From assembly GCA_937892105.1 (NCBI GenBank), contig CALAUZ010000097.1:1-11118 (forward strand): DNA of 11,118 bases. Direction: 5' to 3'. This document shows positions 1 to 7,640 of this stretch, one piece after another (position 1 is the stretch's first letter; every line of letters begins with the position of its first letter). Source of the DNA: an uncultured Fretibacterium sp. (GTDB lineage Bacteria; Synergistota; Synergistia; Synergistales; Aminobacteriaceae). Below the pieces are notes generated by a model. That model searched no databases, had not been told where the DNA came from, and worked only from the letters and a program-made list of their open reading frames with translations. The translations under genes were made by a program, and so were the position numbers.

Positions 1-1640
1 ATCAGGAATTCAACATCGGCTCCGATGCCGAATTCCTGATAGTAAGCCTTGAATCTGCCGAGAATGTATTCAACAACGTCGTTAACGACATTAGCGTTGG
101 TGAGCTTGTCACCGTAAAGGCTTGCGGCGAATTGAACGAGAGGTCTGATGTCGAGATCGAGTTCCTTTTCAATGGCGATACGGATTACGCCGATGGAGGC
201 TCTTCTCAGCCCGAACGGATCCTTGTCTCCCTTAGGAATCTGGTTGATACCGAAGATACCTGCCAGGGTGGTAATCTTTTCGGCGATGCTTACAGCGCAT
301 GAAACCTTGTTTGAAGGGAGGCTGTCGCCCGCGAATCTTGGCATGTACTGTTCGTTCATTGCCAATGCCACCTCTTCAGGTTCACCGTCGATGCGTGCAT
401 AGTGCATGCCCATGATACCCTGGGTATCGGTGAATTCCATAACCATATTGGTCATTAAGTCACACTTTGACAGGAGGCCGGCTCTCTTGGCGTATTCAGG
501 ATTTGCACCGATCTTGCTGGCAATTTCCGTGGCAACTTCAGCAACGATTTCAGACTTGTCGGCAAGGGAACCGAGCTGCTTCTGGAACAGGATGGTCTTG
601 AGACTTTCAAAACGTGATTCCAGAGTCTTCTTCTTATCGGTATTGTAGAAGAATTCGGCGTCCGCAAGTCTTGGTCTTACAACACGTTCGTTACCGGAAA
701 TAACCATTTCAGGATTCTTTGAAATGATGTTGCTGATGAAGATGAAGTTAGGCAGGAGTTTGCCGTCACGGTATACAGGGAAGTACTTCTGGTCACCCTT
801 CATGGTGTGAACGAGCGCTTCGGCAGGAACGGCCAGGAACTTTTCTTCAAATTTTGCGGTCATGAGCACAGGGTATTCAACCAGAGAAGTAACTTCCTCA
901 ATCAGGTCTTCATCCATGTCTGCTGTACCGTTAAGATCCTGAGCCTGTTTGGTGATGGCGTCAACGATCATCTTCTTACGTCTTTCGTAATCGGCGATAA
1001 CCATACCCCTGGTTTCAAGAATTTCAGGGTATTCGTCGGCAGATGCGATTTCAAATTCGCTTTCGCCCATGAATCTGTGACCGCGAATGGTGCGTGATGA
1101 TTCAAGACCGAGGATTGATCCAGAAATGAGTTCGTCGCCGAACAGCATGGTTAAGGTGTGAACCGGACGTACGAAGAGTTCCTTCTTGCTGCCCCAGTGC
1201 ATGAGTTTAGGAATCGGAAGTGCGCTCAGAGCGGTCTTTACGAAACCGGCAATGAGGGATACGGTGTCCTGACCTTCTTTAACGGTACGGTAAACAAGCC
1301 ATTCGCCTTTAGGAGTACTGATGGTTTCGGCCTGAGAGAGTTCAATGTCCTGAGCCTTTGCCCATGCGAGACCTACCTGGGTAGGCTCTCCGTCCTTAAA
1401 TGCAACCTGAACTGAAGGTCCTTTGATTTCAACTGACTTGTCAGGCTGCTTTTCGGTAAGACCGATAACCTTGAGTGCAAGTCTGCGAGGGGTTGCATAC
1501 CATTCAACCGAACCGAAGGCAAGGTCGGCTTTTTTCAATTCAGCGGTAAAACCGTCTTTAAAGGCAACTGCAAGCTTGCGGAGTGCCTTTGGTGGTAATT
1601 CTTCGGTACCGAGTTCTACAAGTAAATTTCTAGTGGCCAT
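1..1640 (-). CDS. glyS: Glycyl-tRNA synthetase beta subunit, partial (C-terminus beyond left edge)
   Basis: Beta subunit of the bacterial alpha2beta2 glycine-tRNA ligase, a cytoplasmic enzyme charging tRNA-Gly; in this family the beta chain contributes tRNA binding. The frame is open from the ATG at 1638-1640 to the left edge, about 546 codons of a family length near 690, so the C-terminal anticodon-binding part is missing only because the window ends. Reading the codons back gives typical GlyS landmarks: [20 protein letters not shown] at the N-terminus, GHRFM near residue 186, [13 protein letters not shown] near 276-289, [34 protein letters not shown] near 433 and DPFGLRRA at 474-481. The codons I back-translated in the leftmost 420 bases show no frameshift. 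The ATG overlaps the glyQ stop by one base (TAATG), with AAGGA inside the end of glyQ. This implies coupled translation and matched subunit amounts. Confidence 0.96.
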   Translation of the reverse strand, partial: MATRNLLVELGTEELPPKALRKLAVAFKDGFTAELKKADLAFGSVEWYATPRRLALKVIGLTEKQPDKSVEIKGPSVQVAFKDGEPTQVGLAWAKAQDIELSQAETISTPKGEWLVYRTVKEGQDTVSLIAGFVKTALSALPIPKLMHWGSKKELFVRPVHTLTMLFGDELISGSILGLESSRTIRGHRFMGESEFEIASADEYPEILETRGMVIADYERRKKMIVDAITKQAQDLNGTADMDEDLIEEVTSLVEYPVLMTAKFEEKFLAVPAEALVHTMKGDQKYFPVYRDGKLLPNFIFISNIISKNPEMVISGNERVVRPRLADAEFFYNTDKKKTLESRFESLKTILFQKQLGSLADKSEIVAEVATEIASKIGANPEYAKRAGLLSKCDLMTNMVMEFTDTQGIMGMHYARIDGEPEEVALAMNEQYMPRFAGDSLPSNKVSCAVSIAEKITTLAGIFGINQIPKGDKDPFGLRRASIGVIRIAIEKELDLDIRPLVQFAASLYGDKLTNANVVNDVVEYILGRFKAYYQEFGIGADVEFL

Positions 1641-2524
1641 TACCTGCTTTCCTTATTATTTTTGCAGATTGGGAAACCTAAAGCTTCGCGCGCGTTGTAG
1701 TAAGCTTCGGCTACGCCCTTGGATAAAGTTCTGATTCTGAGAATGTAACGCTGTCTTTCGGTTACGGAAATGGCGTGTCTGGCATCAAGAAGGTTGAATG
1801 TGTGCGAGCTTTTCAGGACGTAATCATACGCTGGAAGGACAAACCCTGCGTCAAGGATACGGCCTGCCTCTTTCTCGTACATGTTGAACAGTGTGAAAAG
1901 CATATCTGTATCGGCAATTTCAAAGTTGTAGTGGGACTGTTCTATTTCGTTTTTCAGATGTACATCGCCGTACTTAACCTTTCCTGCCCACTCCAAATCG
2001 TAGACGTTATCGACTTTCTGAACATACATAGCTATCCTTTCAATGCCGTATGTTATCTCAGCAGGGACGTTTTCCATGTCCTGTCCGCCTAATTGCTGGA
2101 AGTATGTAAACTGCGTAATCTCCATTCCGTCAAGCCATACCTCCCAGCCAAGTCCCCATGCTCCCGTCGAAGGGTTCTCCCAGTCGTCCTCAACGAAACG
2201 TATATCATGTTCGTCGGGATTAATGCCCAGTGAAGCGAGGCTCTCAATGTAAAGCTCCTGAATGTTTGCGGGTGCTGGCTTTATTATTACCTGATACTGG
2301 TAATAATGCTGTAACCTGTTTGGGTTCTCTCCGTATCTTCCGTCTGACGGCCTGCGCGACGGCTCAACGTATGCAACTCTCCAAGGCTCCGGCCCTAAAA
2401 CGCGTAGAGCTGTTGCCGGGTTCATTGTCCCTGCTCCAACCTCGATATCATAAGGCTGCTGGATAATACAGCCTTGTCTGGCCCAAAAATTCTCCAGCCT
2501 GAAATATATTTCCTGAAAGTTCAA
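1640..2524 (-). CDS. glyQ: Glycyl-tRNA synthetase alpha subunit
   Basis: Catalytic alpha subunit of alpha2beta2 glycine-tRNA ligase, making glycyl-AMP and transferring glycine to tRNA-Gly in the cytoplasm. The 294-residue length is normal. Visible class II core: [11 protein letters not shown] at 23-33, the motif 2 region [20 protein letters not shown] at 47-66, [13 protein letters not shown] at 106-118, [20 protein letters not shown] at 124-143, and motif 3 as [12 protein letters not shown] at 156-167. The start is a TTG at 2522-2524. An in-frame TAA lies two codons upstream and the next Met is inside conserved sequence (residue 34), so TTG is effectively forced. AAGGAG at 2535-2540 sits 10 bases before it. 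It follows the M23 peptidase gene by 27 bases and overlaps glyS by one base, as the third gene of an ilvA-M23-glyQ-glyS cluster. Confidence 0.97.
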   Translation of the reverse strand: MNFQEIYFRLENFWARQGCIIQQPYDIEVGAGTMNPATALRVLGPEPWRVAYVEPSRRPSDGRYGENPNRLQHYYQYQVIIKPAPANIQELYIESLASLGINPDEHDIRFVEDDWENPSTGAWGLGWEVWLDGMEITQFTYFQQLGGQDMENVPAEITYGIERIAMYVQKVDNVYDLEWAGKVKYGDVHLKNEIEQSHYNFEIADTDMLFTLFNMYEKEAGRILDAGFVLPAYDYVLKSSHTFNLLDARHAISVTERQRYILRIRTLSKGVAEAYYNAREALGFPICKNNKESR

Positions 2525-2551
2525 GTCTTATAAGCTCCTTTCGTGTTTTCG

Positions 2552-3931
2552 CTATTTATGTGAGGCGTAATGCATGTTTCCACCGAGATAGGGCATTGGG
2601 TCTACTTTCGTGCTGTTTATGCGCACCTCGAAATGAAGGTGGTTAGCCGTTGAACGCCCTGTACTGCCAACATAGCCGATGATCTGACCCTGCATTATCC
2701 GCTGTCCCTGCACAACCGCAACGCTTGAGCAATGTGCGTAGAACGTCTGAAGCCCGTCGCCGTGATCCATGAGTACAAAGTTTCCGTAACCCCTGAAACC
2801 CATTGTAGAGTTATTTCCTGTGCGGGATACTACGCCGTTGCGTGCTGCCCTTATGGGAGTACCGCCAGGCATGGGAATATCTATGCCCTGATGTTTATGC
2901 CTTCCGCGCCATTTCCCGAAAGGCGATGACACTTTGCCGTCAACAGGCCACAGCATTTTACCTGCGAGATTGCCCATGTTTAAGATGAAGGGGTCTCGAG
3001 GTTTAGCTGTCATGTTGTAGTGTGGAAGGTAACTCGGACTTGTCCCGAACGTATGATCCAGATCCGAGAGTGATGGCCTTTTTGGTGCGGCACTTCTGGG
3101 CAGTTGGACGACTTCAACCTTATCGCCGGAAATTACCAGACGCATTGGGCCTTTCGAGGGATCTCCATTGGGTGAAAGTATGATGATGGGATCCATGAGA
3201 CCTGGTATCTCGTTTTTGGACTTGGATTTCTTCTGCGATGACGCTAAGATTTTATCGGGCTTTGCTGTTTTCGCAATGACTTTCGCGGGTGTCTCCTGCT
3301 TAATGGGAGCAGTTTGCTTTACGGTCTGAGCAGCTGCAGGGGTAACAGCTGGTTCTCTCACTGCTTGCTTAACTGGAGCAGCAGGAGCAGTATTGGCCTT
3401 AATCTCGGACCGGAACTGAGCCATAATATCATCAATATCACTGCCAGACTTCTTAACTTCCGGCTTAACTTCTGTTTTCGTTTCCGGCAATGCTTCAGGT
3501 TCAGGAACAGAGGCAACCGTAACGTCTGCTTTCACTTCCGGCACTGTCTTGGGTGCTTCAGTCTTTGGCGCGTGAACTTCTGCGGGCTTGGTAGTACCAT
3601 TCACTGCACGTTTTGCGGCTGCGGCACTGTTCACCGGAATTAACGCAGTGGGTTTCCATGCTCCTCTGTTCTGCCATATTGCGAGCATGTCTGCCTGATT
3701 TGCCGGAAGATACACCGACTGTCCAGGCTTAATATCTCCGCTCTCAATGCTGTTTGCCCAGAGAACGTCAGCTACCGTGATGTCATGCAACATACAATAC
3801 TGGCTCAATTCGGCAAGCCCCATGTTTATGTCTTCCGTGAATATAAGTTCCTGCCATTTTTCTGCGAATGCTGTTCCTGCCGTCATTGCCACAATAAGCA
3901 TAACTGCCGAAAACTTTTTCATAATGTTCAA
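2552..3931 (-). CDS. Secreted LysM-like / M23 (LytM-type) peptidoglycan endopeptidase
   Basis: Probable zinc endopeptidase cutting peptide bridges of peptidoglycan outside the inner membrane. Of 459 residues, 1-23 form a signal peptide (KK, hydrophobic stretch, AFA|EK cleavage). Residues about 32-77 resemble a LysM wall-binding repeat ending in IKPGQSVYLP, but without the usual YTVKKGDTL-like opening. Residues about 110-240 are a low-complexity linker rich in Ala, Pro, Lys, Thr and Val. The M23 domain spans about 325-450 and carries HQGID (H347, D351), H400 in FYAH and HLH (H431, H433), so the zinc and catalytic residues are intact and it is likely active, unlike degenerate activator LytM proteins. 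The start is TTG at 3929-3931, with AAGGAGGA at 3941-3948 ending 9 bases upstream; an ATG three codons later (3920-3922) is possible but 19 bases from the AGGAGG core. It lies 18 bases after ilvA and 27 before glyQ. Its cellular job (cell separation or wall turnover) is inferred. Confidence 0.9.
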   Translation of the reverse strand: MNIMKKFSAVMLIVAMTAGTAFAEKWQELIFTEDINMGLAELSQYCMLHDITVADVLWANSIESGDIKPGQSVYLPANQADMLAIWQNRGAWKPTALIPVNSAAAAKRAVNGTTKPAEVHAPKTEAPKTVPEVKADVTVASVPEPEALPETKTEVKPEVKKSGSDIDDIMAQFRSEIKANTAPAAPVKQAVREPAVTPAAAQTVKQTAPIKQETPAKVIAKTAKPDKILASSQKKSKSKNEIPGLMDPIIILSPNGDPSKGPMRLVISGDKVEVVQLPRSAAPKRPSLSDLDHTFGTSPSYLPHYNMTAKPRDPFILNMGNLAGKMLWPVDGKVSSPFGKWRGRHKHQGIDIPMPGGTPIRAARNGVVSRTGNNSTMGFRGYGNFVLMDHGDGLQTFYAHCSSVAVVQGQRIMQGQIIGYVGSTGRSTANHLHFEVRINSTKVDPMPYLGGNMHYASHK

Positions 3932-3949
3932 CTTAATCAGTCCTCCTTA

Positions 3950-5155
3950 CTACACTCTTTCAGTTACTATCCTGAAGCCGGCGTTTCCGAGTTCCTGTCT
4001 TATCTTGCCTATCTGTTCACTGTTCAGCGTCTCAAGCGCAAGTTTCAGGAAGCATGAATTTATCGCCATGTTCGTATCGCCATGATCATAGTATACCGAT
4101 ACGACATTTGCACCGCAGGCCGCAATGATCTCACTCACCTGCTGAAGCTGTCCTGGCTTATCGACAAGCTCGATTGTCAGGTTCACGTTTCTGCCGGTCA
4201 TCATGAGACCTCTGGTTATGACGCGGGATAGTATGTTCACGTCAATGTTTCCTCCTGAGACAACGCAGACGGTCTTCTTTCTTTCGACGGGCAGTTTGTG
4301 GAACATTGCCGCAGCAACAGGAACCGCACCGGCACCCTCAGCGATGAGCTTCTGTTTCTCGATGAGAGCAAGTATAGCCGCCGCAATTTCGTCCTCAGAG
4401 ACGCACACTATGTCGTCAACGTAGCGAGAAATTACATCATATGTTGTCTCGCCTGGATTTTTCACCGCTATACCGTCAGCGAATGTCGATACACTGTCGA
4501 GAACCTGCCGTTCATGCGCGTGATATGAATTGTACATGCTCGGAGCACCTGCCGCCTGAACACCATATATCTTAACATCAGGTTTCAGGGATTTCACGGC
4601 GAAAGCAATCCCAGAAATCAGACCGCCGCCTCCGATTGGCACAACAATAGCTTCAACATCTTCAAGCTGGTCGAGTATCTCAAGCCCTATAGTTGCCTGT
4701 CCCGCTATAACGTAGTCATCATCATATGGGTGAATGAAAGCCGCTCCTGTTTCCTCGACAATCTGCACGGCCCTGTCGTGAGCGTCATCGTATGCTCCCC
4801 TGACAAGCTCAATGTTTGCACCGAGCCTGCGGGTACTCTCAACCTTCATGACTGGTGCGCTGTCCGGCATACAGATTGTTGACGGTATACCTTTGCGTGA
4901 AGCTGCCATTGCGACACCCTGAGCGTGGTTTCCTGCTGAACATGCCACAATACCTTTGGCCTTCTCATCGTCCGTGAGCTGTGAGATTTTGTAGTATGCA
5001 CCTCTCAGCTTGAAGCTGCCTGTTACCTGCAAATTTTCTGTCTTCAAGTATAAATTATGTTCCTCACTGAGGAGTGGTGCAGCTATGAGGTCAGTTTTCC
5101 TCGCACATTCTCTGAGTATATAAGCAGCGTGATACACTTTATCTAACGTAAGCAT
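3950..5155 (-). CDS. ilvA: Threonine ammonia-lyase (threonine dehydratase), single ACT-like domain
   Basis: PLP-dependent deaminase turning L-threonine into 2-oxobutanoate and ammonia, either feeding isoleucine synthesis or degrading threonine (TdcB-like). At 401 residues it fits the form with one C-terminal ACT-like domain, shorter than the roughly 510-residue two-domain biosynthetic IlvA of E. coli. Visible: the PLP lysine in GSFKLRGA (K49), SAGNHAQG at 73-80, the phosphate-binding glycine loop GGGGL at 175-179, and VSGGN at 299-303. The ACT-like domain covers about 325-401, with NLTIELVDKPGQLQQVSEII as its first strand and helix. The start ATG (5153-5155) has GAGGGA 5 bases upstream at 5161-5166. 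It is first in the ilvA-M23-glyQ-glyS cluster and divergent from the flavoprotein gene. No leader peptide or T-box is apparent upstream. Whether the ACT domain senses isoleucine, valine or nothing cannot be read from sequence alone. Confidence 0.93.
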   Translation of the reverse strand: MLTLDKVYHAAYILRECARKTDLIAAPLLSEEHNLYLKTENLQVTGSFKLRGAYYKISQLTDDEKAKGIVACSAGNHAQGVAMAASRKGIPSTICMPDSAPVMKVESTRRLGANIELVRGAYDDAHDRAVQIVEETGAAFIHPYDDDYVIAGQATIGLEILDQLEDVEAIVVPIGGGGLISGIAFAVKSLKPDVKIYGVQAAGAPSMYNSYHAHERQVLDSVSTFADGIAVKNPGETTYDVISRYVDDIVCVSEDEIAAAILALIEKQKLIAEGAGAVPVAAAMFHKLPVERKKTVCVVSGGNIDVNILSRVITRGLMMTGRNVNLTIELVDKPGQLQQVSEIIAACGANVVSVYYDHGDTNMAINSCFLKLALETLNSEQIGKIRQELGNAGFRIVTERV

Positions 5156-5208
5156 TTATTTCCCTCTATATTATTCATGATAATCACACCCCACAAAAAT
5201 AATTTAAT

Positions 5209-5240
5209 AGTATACCGCAATATCGCTTAATCTTACGCAA
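5209..5240 (-). promoter_or_regulatory. Candidate ilvA promoter
   Basis: On the minus strand, TATACT (plus-strand 5209-5214) is a good -10 match about 54 bases before the ilvA ATG. The only -35-like hexamer nearby is TTGCGT (5235-5240), at a long 20-base spacing, so the pair is weak. The 235-base ilvA-flavoprotein gap is AT-rich and must contain the promoter of the four-gene cluster, but the exact position is tentative. Confidence 0.35.
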
Positions 5241-5323
5241 AAGTTGTGATAATTTTACTGACGGGACAGAAACAATATGAGCAAGTTCTCCATTAACGTG
5301 TGAATATTATGAAGGTACTCTAT

Positions 5324-5334
5324 GCAAGTCTTGC
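5324..5334. promoter_or_regulatory. Short perfect inverted repeat, possible operator
   Basis: GCAAG-T-CTTGC forms two perfect 5-base arms about one central base. It covers the place where a -35 element should lie for the TATAAT at 5348-5353, and that -35 position has a poor hexamer (CAAGTC). A regulator binding here could control the flavoprotein gene. Five-base arms can arise by chance, so this is only a candidate. Confidence 0.25.
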
Positions 5335-5347
5335 TTTCAATTTCGGC

Positions 5348-5353
5348 TATAAT
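5348..5353 (+). promoter_or_regulatory. -10 element (TATAAT) of the flavoprotein gene
   Basis: A perfect TATAAT lies 37 bases before the chosen ATG at 5391, placing transcription start near 5360 and leaving a leader of about 30 bases that includes AGAAGGGG at 5372-5379. No good -35 hexamer is found at 16-18 bases spacing, so initiation may depend on an activator or be modest. Confidence 0.5.
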
Positions 5354-5390
5354 GTCTGGCATCAAAATTTCAGAAGGGGATAAACTATCC

Positions 5391-6011
5391 ATGAAAGTAT
5401 TAATGATTAACGGCTCACCTAATGAGCAGGGTTGCACTTTCACGGCGTTAAGCGAGGTTGCAGGAAGCCTCAACAAGAACGGAATAGAGACAGAGATATT
5501 CTGGATCGGGAAAAAGGCGGTGCAGGGCTGCGCAGCGTGCTGGGGCTGCTTAAAGCTGGGACATTGCGTGTTCAAGGACGGAGTGAACGAGTTGAACGCG
5601 AGGGCAGAAGAATTTGACGGGATTATTGTTGGTTCTCCCGTGTACTATGCGGGGCCTAACGGAAGCCTTTGTGCGTTTCTCGACAGAATGTTTTTTTCGG
5701 GCGGCGACAAATGGCAGGGCAAACCCGGAGCTTGCGTTGTGTCATGCAGAAGGGGAGGGGCTTCGGCAGCTTTCGACCGTCTAAACAAGTACTTCACCAT
5801 CAACAACATGCCAGTAGTATCATCGCAATACTGGAACCAGGTTCACGGCAGCACACCCGATGAAGTCAGGCAGGATATAGAGGGTATGCAGACGATGAGG
5901 ACGTTGGGCAAGAATATGGCGTGGCTTTTGAAGTGCATTGAGGCGGGAAAGAATGCCGGGATTAAGTACCCTGAATACGAGGAAGTAACGTTCACAAACT
6001 TTATACGTTAA
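5391..6011 (+). CDS. Iron-sulfur flavoprotein (NADPH-dependent FMN reductase / flavodoxin family)
   Basis: Cytoplasmic flavodoxin-fold protein of 206 residues that probably binds FMN and one 4Fe-4S cluster and shuttles electrons in anaerobic redox or oxygen/peroxide defence; the physiological partner is unknown. The N-terminus MKVLMINGSPNEQGCTFTAL carries the FMN phosphate-binding loop (INGSP). Four cysteines spaced CX2CX2CX5C (C47, C50, C53, C59) match the compact cluster motif of the archaeal/clostridial Isf family. GSPVYYAGPNGSL at 81-93 is the second flavin loop and VVSCRRGGA lies at 116-124. The C-terminal half (NKYFTINNMPVVSSQYWN, VHGSTPDEVRQD, TMRTLGKNMAWLLK) is typical of a subgroup common in gut anaerobes. 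The frame is open upstream to 5322, but the ATG at 5391 gives the family N-terminus and has AGAAGGGG 11 bases before it. It is the only plus-strand gene and appears monocistronic. Confidence 0.9.
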   Translation: MKVLMINGSPNEQGCTFTALSEVAGSLNKNGIETEIFWIGKKAVQGCAACWGCLKLGHCVFKDGVNELNARAEEFDGIIVGSPVYYAGPNGSLCAFLDRMFFSGGDKWQGKPGACVVSCRRGGASAAFDRLNKYFTINNMPVVSSQYWNQVHGSTPDEVRQDIEGMQTMRTLGKNMAWLLKCIEAGKNAGIKYPEYEEVTFTNFIR

Positions 6012-6019
6012 GTTTTCTG

Positions 6020-6044
6020 CCCCCTGCTGGCTTATGGCAGGGGG
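6020..6044 (+). terminator. Hairpin between convergent flavoprotein and dehydrogenase genes
   Basis: Arms CCCCCTGC (6020-6027) and GCAGGGGG (6037-6044) form a perfect 8-base GC-rich stem with a 9-base loop, starting 9 bases after the flavoprotein stop and ending 8 bases before the dehydrogenase stop. The plus-strand tail (AATTGCTTTA) is only moderately T-rich, and the minus-strand side has no T run. It is probably a terminator for the plus-strand gene, perhaps acting both ways as a roadblock. Confidence 0.6.
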
Positions 6045-6051
6045 AATTGCT

Positions 6052-6795
6052 TTACTGCCTGGCCGTCAGTCCTCCATCAACGTAAAGAACCTGGCCGGTA
6101 ATAAAATCCGCCGCTCCACTGCAAAGAAACACAGCCGCTGAAGCAACATCACTCTTTTGTCCTATGCGCCCTAACGGTATTCTGCTGGTCAGAGCGTTAT
6201 AGAATGCTTCATCATCAAGCTGGAATGAGTTTATTGCTGTCCTGACGAATGTAGGTGCTATAGCGTTCACGTTGATGCCATACTTTCCCCATTCACACGC
6301 AAGCTGTTTCGTGTACATGTTCAAGGCTCCCTTGCTCGTACAGTATGCGATATAGTCCTTGTCAGTACCTATTATGCTTTTGACGGAAGAAAGGTTCAGA
6401 ATTTTACCGGACTTTTGCGGTATCATGAAGTGTTTTCCAGCCTCTCGCGCGGCAATGTGCATAGCCGTAACGTTCAGTCCCATTACGTCAAGGAATGAAG
6501 CGGTGTCGTAATCTTCAGCCGGTTTCAGTATGTTCTTTCCAGCACAATTCACGAGAATATCAAGCCTTCCGAACTTCCCCGCAATCTCATCGAACATGGC
6601 CTTAACGTCTTCTTCATCGCAAAGATCGCAACTCCTGCCGTTTACGCCTTCAAGACTGCCAGCATTCCTTCCGCAGACTATTACGTTTGCGCCAAACTGG
6701 GTAAATGCCTCTGCTATCTCGCTTCCTAAACCTCCTGTTCCTCCAGTGATTAAGGCTGTTTTACCTTCAAGCGTGAATATATCCCTGTAATTCAT
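6052..6795 (-). CDS. Short-chain dehydrogenase/reductase (classical SDR, sugar-acid dehydrogenase-like)
   Basis: NAD(P)-dependent cytoplasmic oxidoreductase of 247 residues, the usual length of classical SDRs. Visible: the cofactor loop TGGTGGLG (17-24), NCAG (83-86), the catalytic tetrad N108, a Ser of SS at 136-137, Y151 and K155 (YCTSK), IAPTFVRT (179-186) in the PG-motif region and YVDGG (238-242) near the end. CGRN at 41-44 after the second strand, with an Arg, hints at NADPH but is not decisive. The overall pattern resembles gluconate 5-dehydrogenase or 2-deoxy-gluconate 3-dehydrogenase relatives, but substrate cannot be assigned. AGGAGGG at 6803-6809 lies 7 bases before the ATG. The start overlaps the M28 stop by four bases (ATGA), making it the last gene of a coupled yhcH-M28-SDR set. 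Confidence 0.9.
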   Translation of the reverse strand: MNYRDIFTLEGKTALITGGTGGLGSEIAEAFTQFGANVIVCGRNAGSLEGVNGRSCDLCDEEDVKAMFDEIAGKFGRLDILVNCAGKNILKPAEDYDTASFLDVMGLNVTAMHIAAREAGKHFMIPQKSGKILNLSSVKSIIGTDKDYIAYCTSKGALNMYTKQLACEWGKYGINVNAIAPTFVRTAINSFQLDDEAFYNALTSRIPLGRIGQKSDVASAAVFLCSGAADFITGQVLYVDGGLTARQ

Positions 6796-7640
6796 ATAAA
6801 TACCCTCCTGAATATGTCTGAAAGTGAAAATTTTGCGAGTATATTTTCATTCGGCAGTGTCATTGCCTCTGAAAGGTAATCGTATATCTTCATCATTGCT
6901 TCTGGCTGTATGTATTCCGGATTGTCTTTAGAGCCTCCATGCATTGTCTGCGTTATCTCCATCTGCGAATATATCATGTCGAACTCTGGAGGCTGGCCAA
7001 GAAGTCTGTCGCCGAATGATGCCAGAGCCTTCATGTATTGCACGTCCCATTTAGGCACTATAGATATGCTCAGAGTCGGAACGTGATACTTGCGGAATAT
7101 AACATCATCGCCGGGCGGAATGTATCTTGTTATTTCTGCGTTATATTTTCTGAGTATTTCATGGCCTGTTAATTTCCTGAAAACATGCTTATGTTCCTGC
7201 CCCTTGCCGCAGACTATTATACTGTCGCCGTATCCGCACACATCAAGGCATATTACCCCAGCAAAATCCTTTACATTATGCGTATTGCAGTACAGTTTCG
7301 CGCCAACATTGCCGTATTCCTCGCCATCAGTAAGGAGAAAGCAGGCGTTAATATTATCATCTTCAAGTTTGCGCCATAAGTCTATTAGTATGCAGACTGA
7401 TGCCATGTTGTCATTAGCCCCGCAGCTTCCTCGTGCGTTATCATAGTGTGCTGTGAAAAGGCAGCCTGACTTACTGCCCGTATTGTTGCATGAAGTGAAC
7501 GTGAAATTTACGATATCATTCTGCCTGTCTTCTTCGAGTGAATGGACTATACCTTCACGTGAAAGAATACGGGATAATGCCTCTCTTCTTTGAGCTAAAT
7601 CCCTCTGCGACAACTCCTCAATGTGCCTTGCTATATCCAT
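6792..7640 (-). CDS. M28-family metallopeptidase / aminoacyl hydrolase, cytoplasmic
   Basis: Predicted dinuclear zinc hydrolase of the M28 (aminopeptidase Y/S) fold, 282 residues. The complete metal and catalytic set is visible in order: H65 with D67 in TAHYDN, bridging D77 in GANDN, catalytic E107 and ligand E108 in DGEEYG, D133 in LDVCGYGD and H234 in TMHGGSKDN. There is no signal peptide or membrane segment, unlike many secreted M28 aminopeptidases, so it likely acts in the cytoplasm. Substrate may be a peptide, an acylated amino acid or an amide; M28 also contains glutaminyl cyclases and carboxypeptidases. The ATG (7638-7640) overlaps the upstream stop by one base (TAATG), and I see no strong ribosome binding site of its own, consistent with coupled translation. 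It overlaps the SDR by four bases. Confidence 0.85.
   Translation of the reverse strand: MDIARHIEELSQRDLAQRREALSRILSREGIVHSLEEDRQNDIVNFTFTSCNNTGSKSGCLFTAHYDNARGSCGANDNMASVCILIDLWRKLEDDNINACFLLTDGEEYGNVGAKLYCNTHNVKDFAGVICLDVCGYGDSIIVCGKGQEHKHVFRKLTGHEILRKYNAEITRYIPPGDDVIFRKYHVPTLSISIVPKWDVQYMKALASFGDRLLGQPPEFDMIYSQMEITQTMHGGSKDNPEYIQPEAMMKIYDYLSEAMTLPNENILAKFSLSDIFRRVFI

Noticed and set aside
5184..5249. TCACA and TGTGA half-sites resembling a CRP operator
   Set aside because: They are in the wrong order and about 55 bases apart, whereas a CRP site needs TGTGA-N6-TCACA.
5277..5303. Possible short leader peptide (MSKFSINV) before the flavoprotein gene
   Set aside because: It has no clear ribosome binding site, lies upstream of the likely transcription start, and has no run of regulatory codons.
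5322..5390. Upstream extension of the flavoprotein reading frame
   Set aside because: It would place the TATAAT box and ribosome binding site inside the gene and add residues the family lacks; ATG at 5391 fits better.
5255..5575. Minus-strand open frame of 106 codons
   Set aside because: It overlaps the start of the flavoprotein gene antisense, has no ribosome binding site or recognisable domain, and is explained as a shadow frame.
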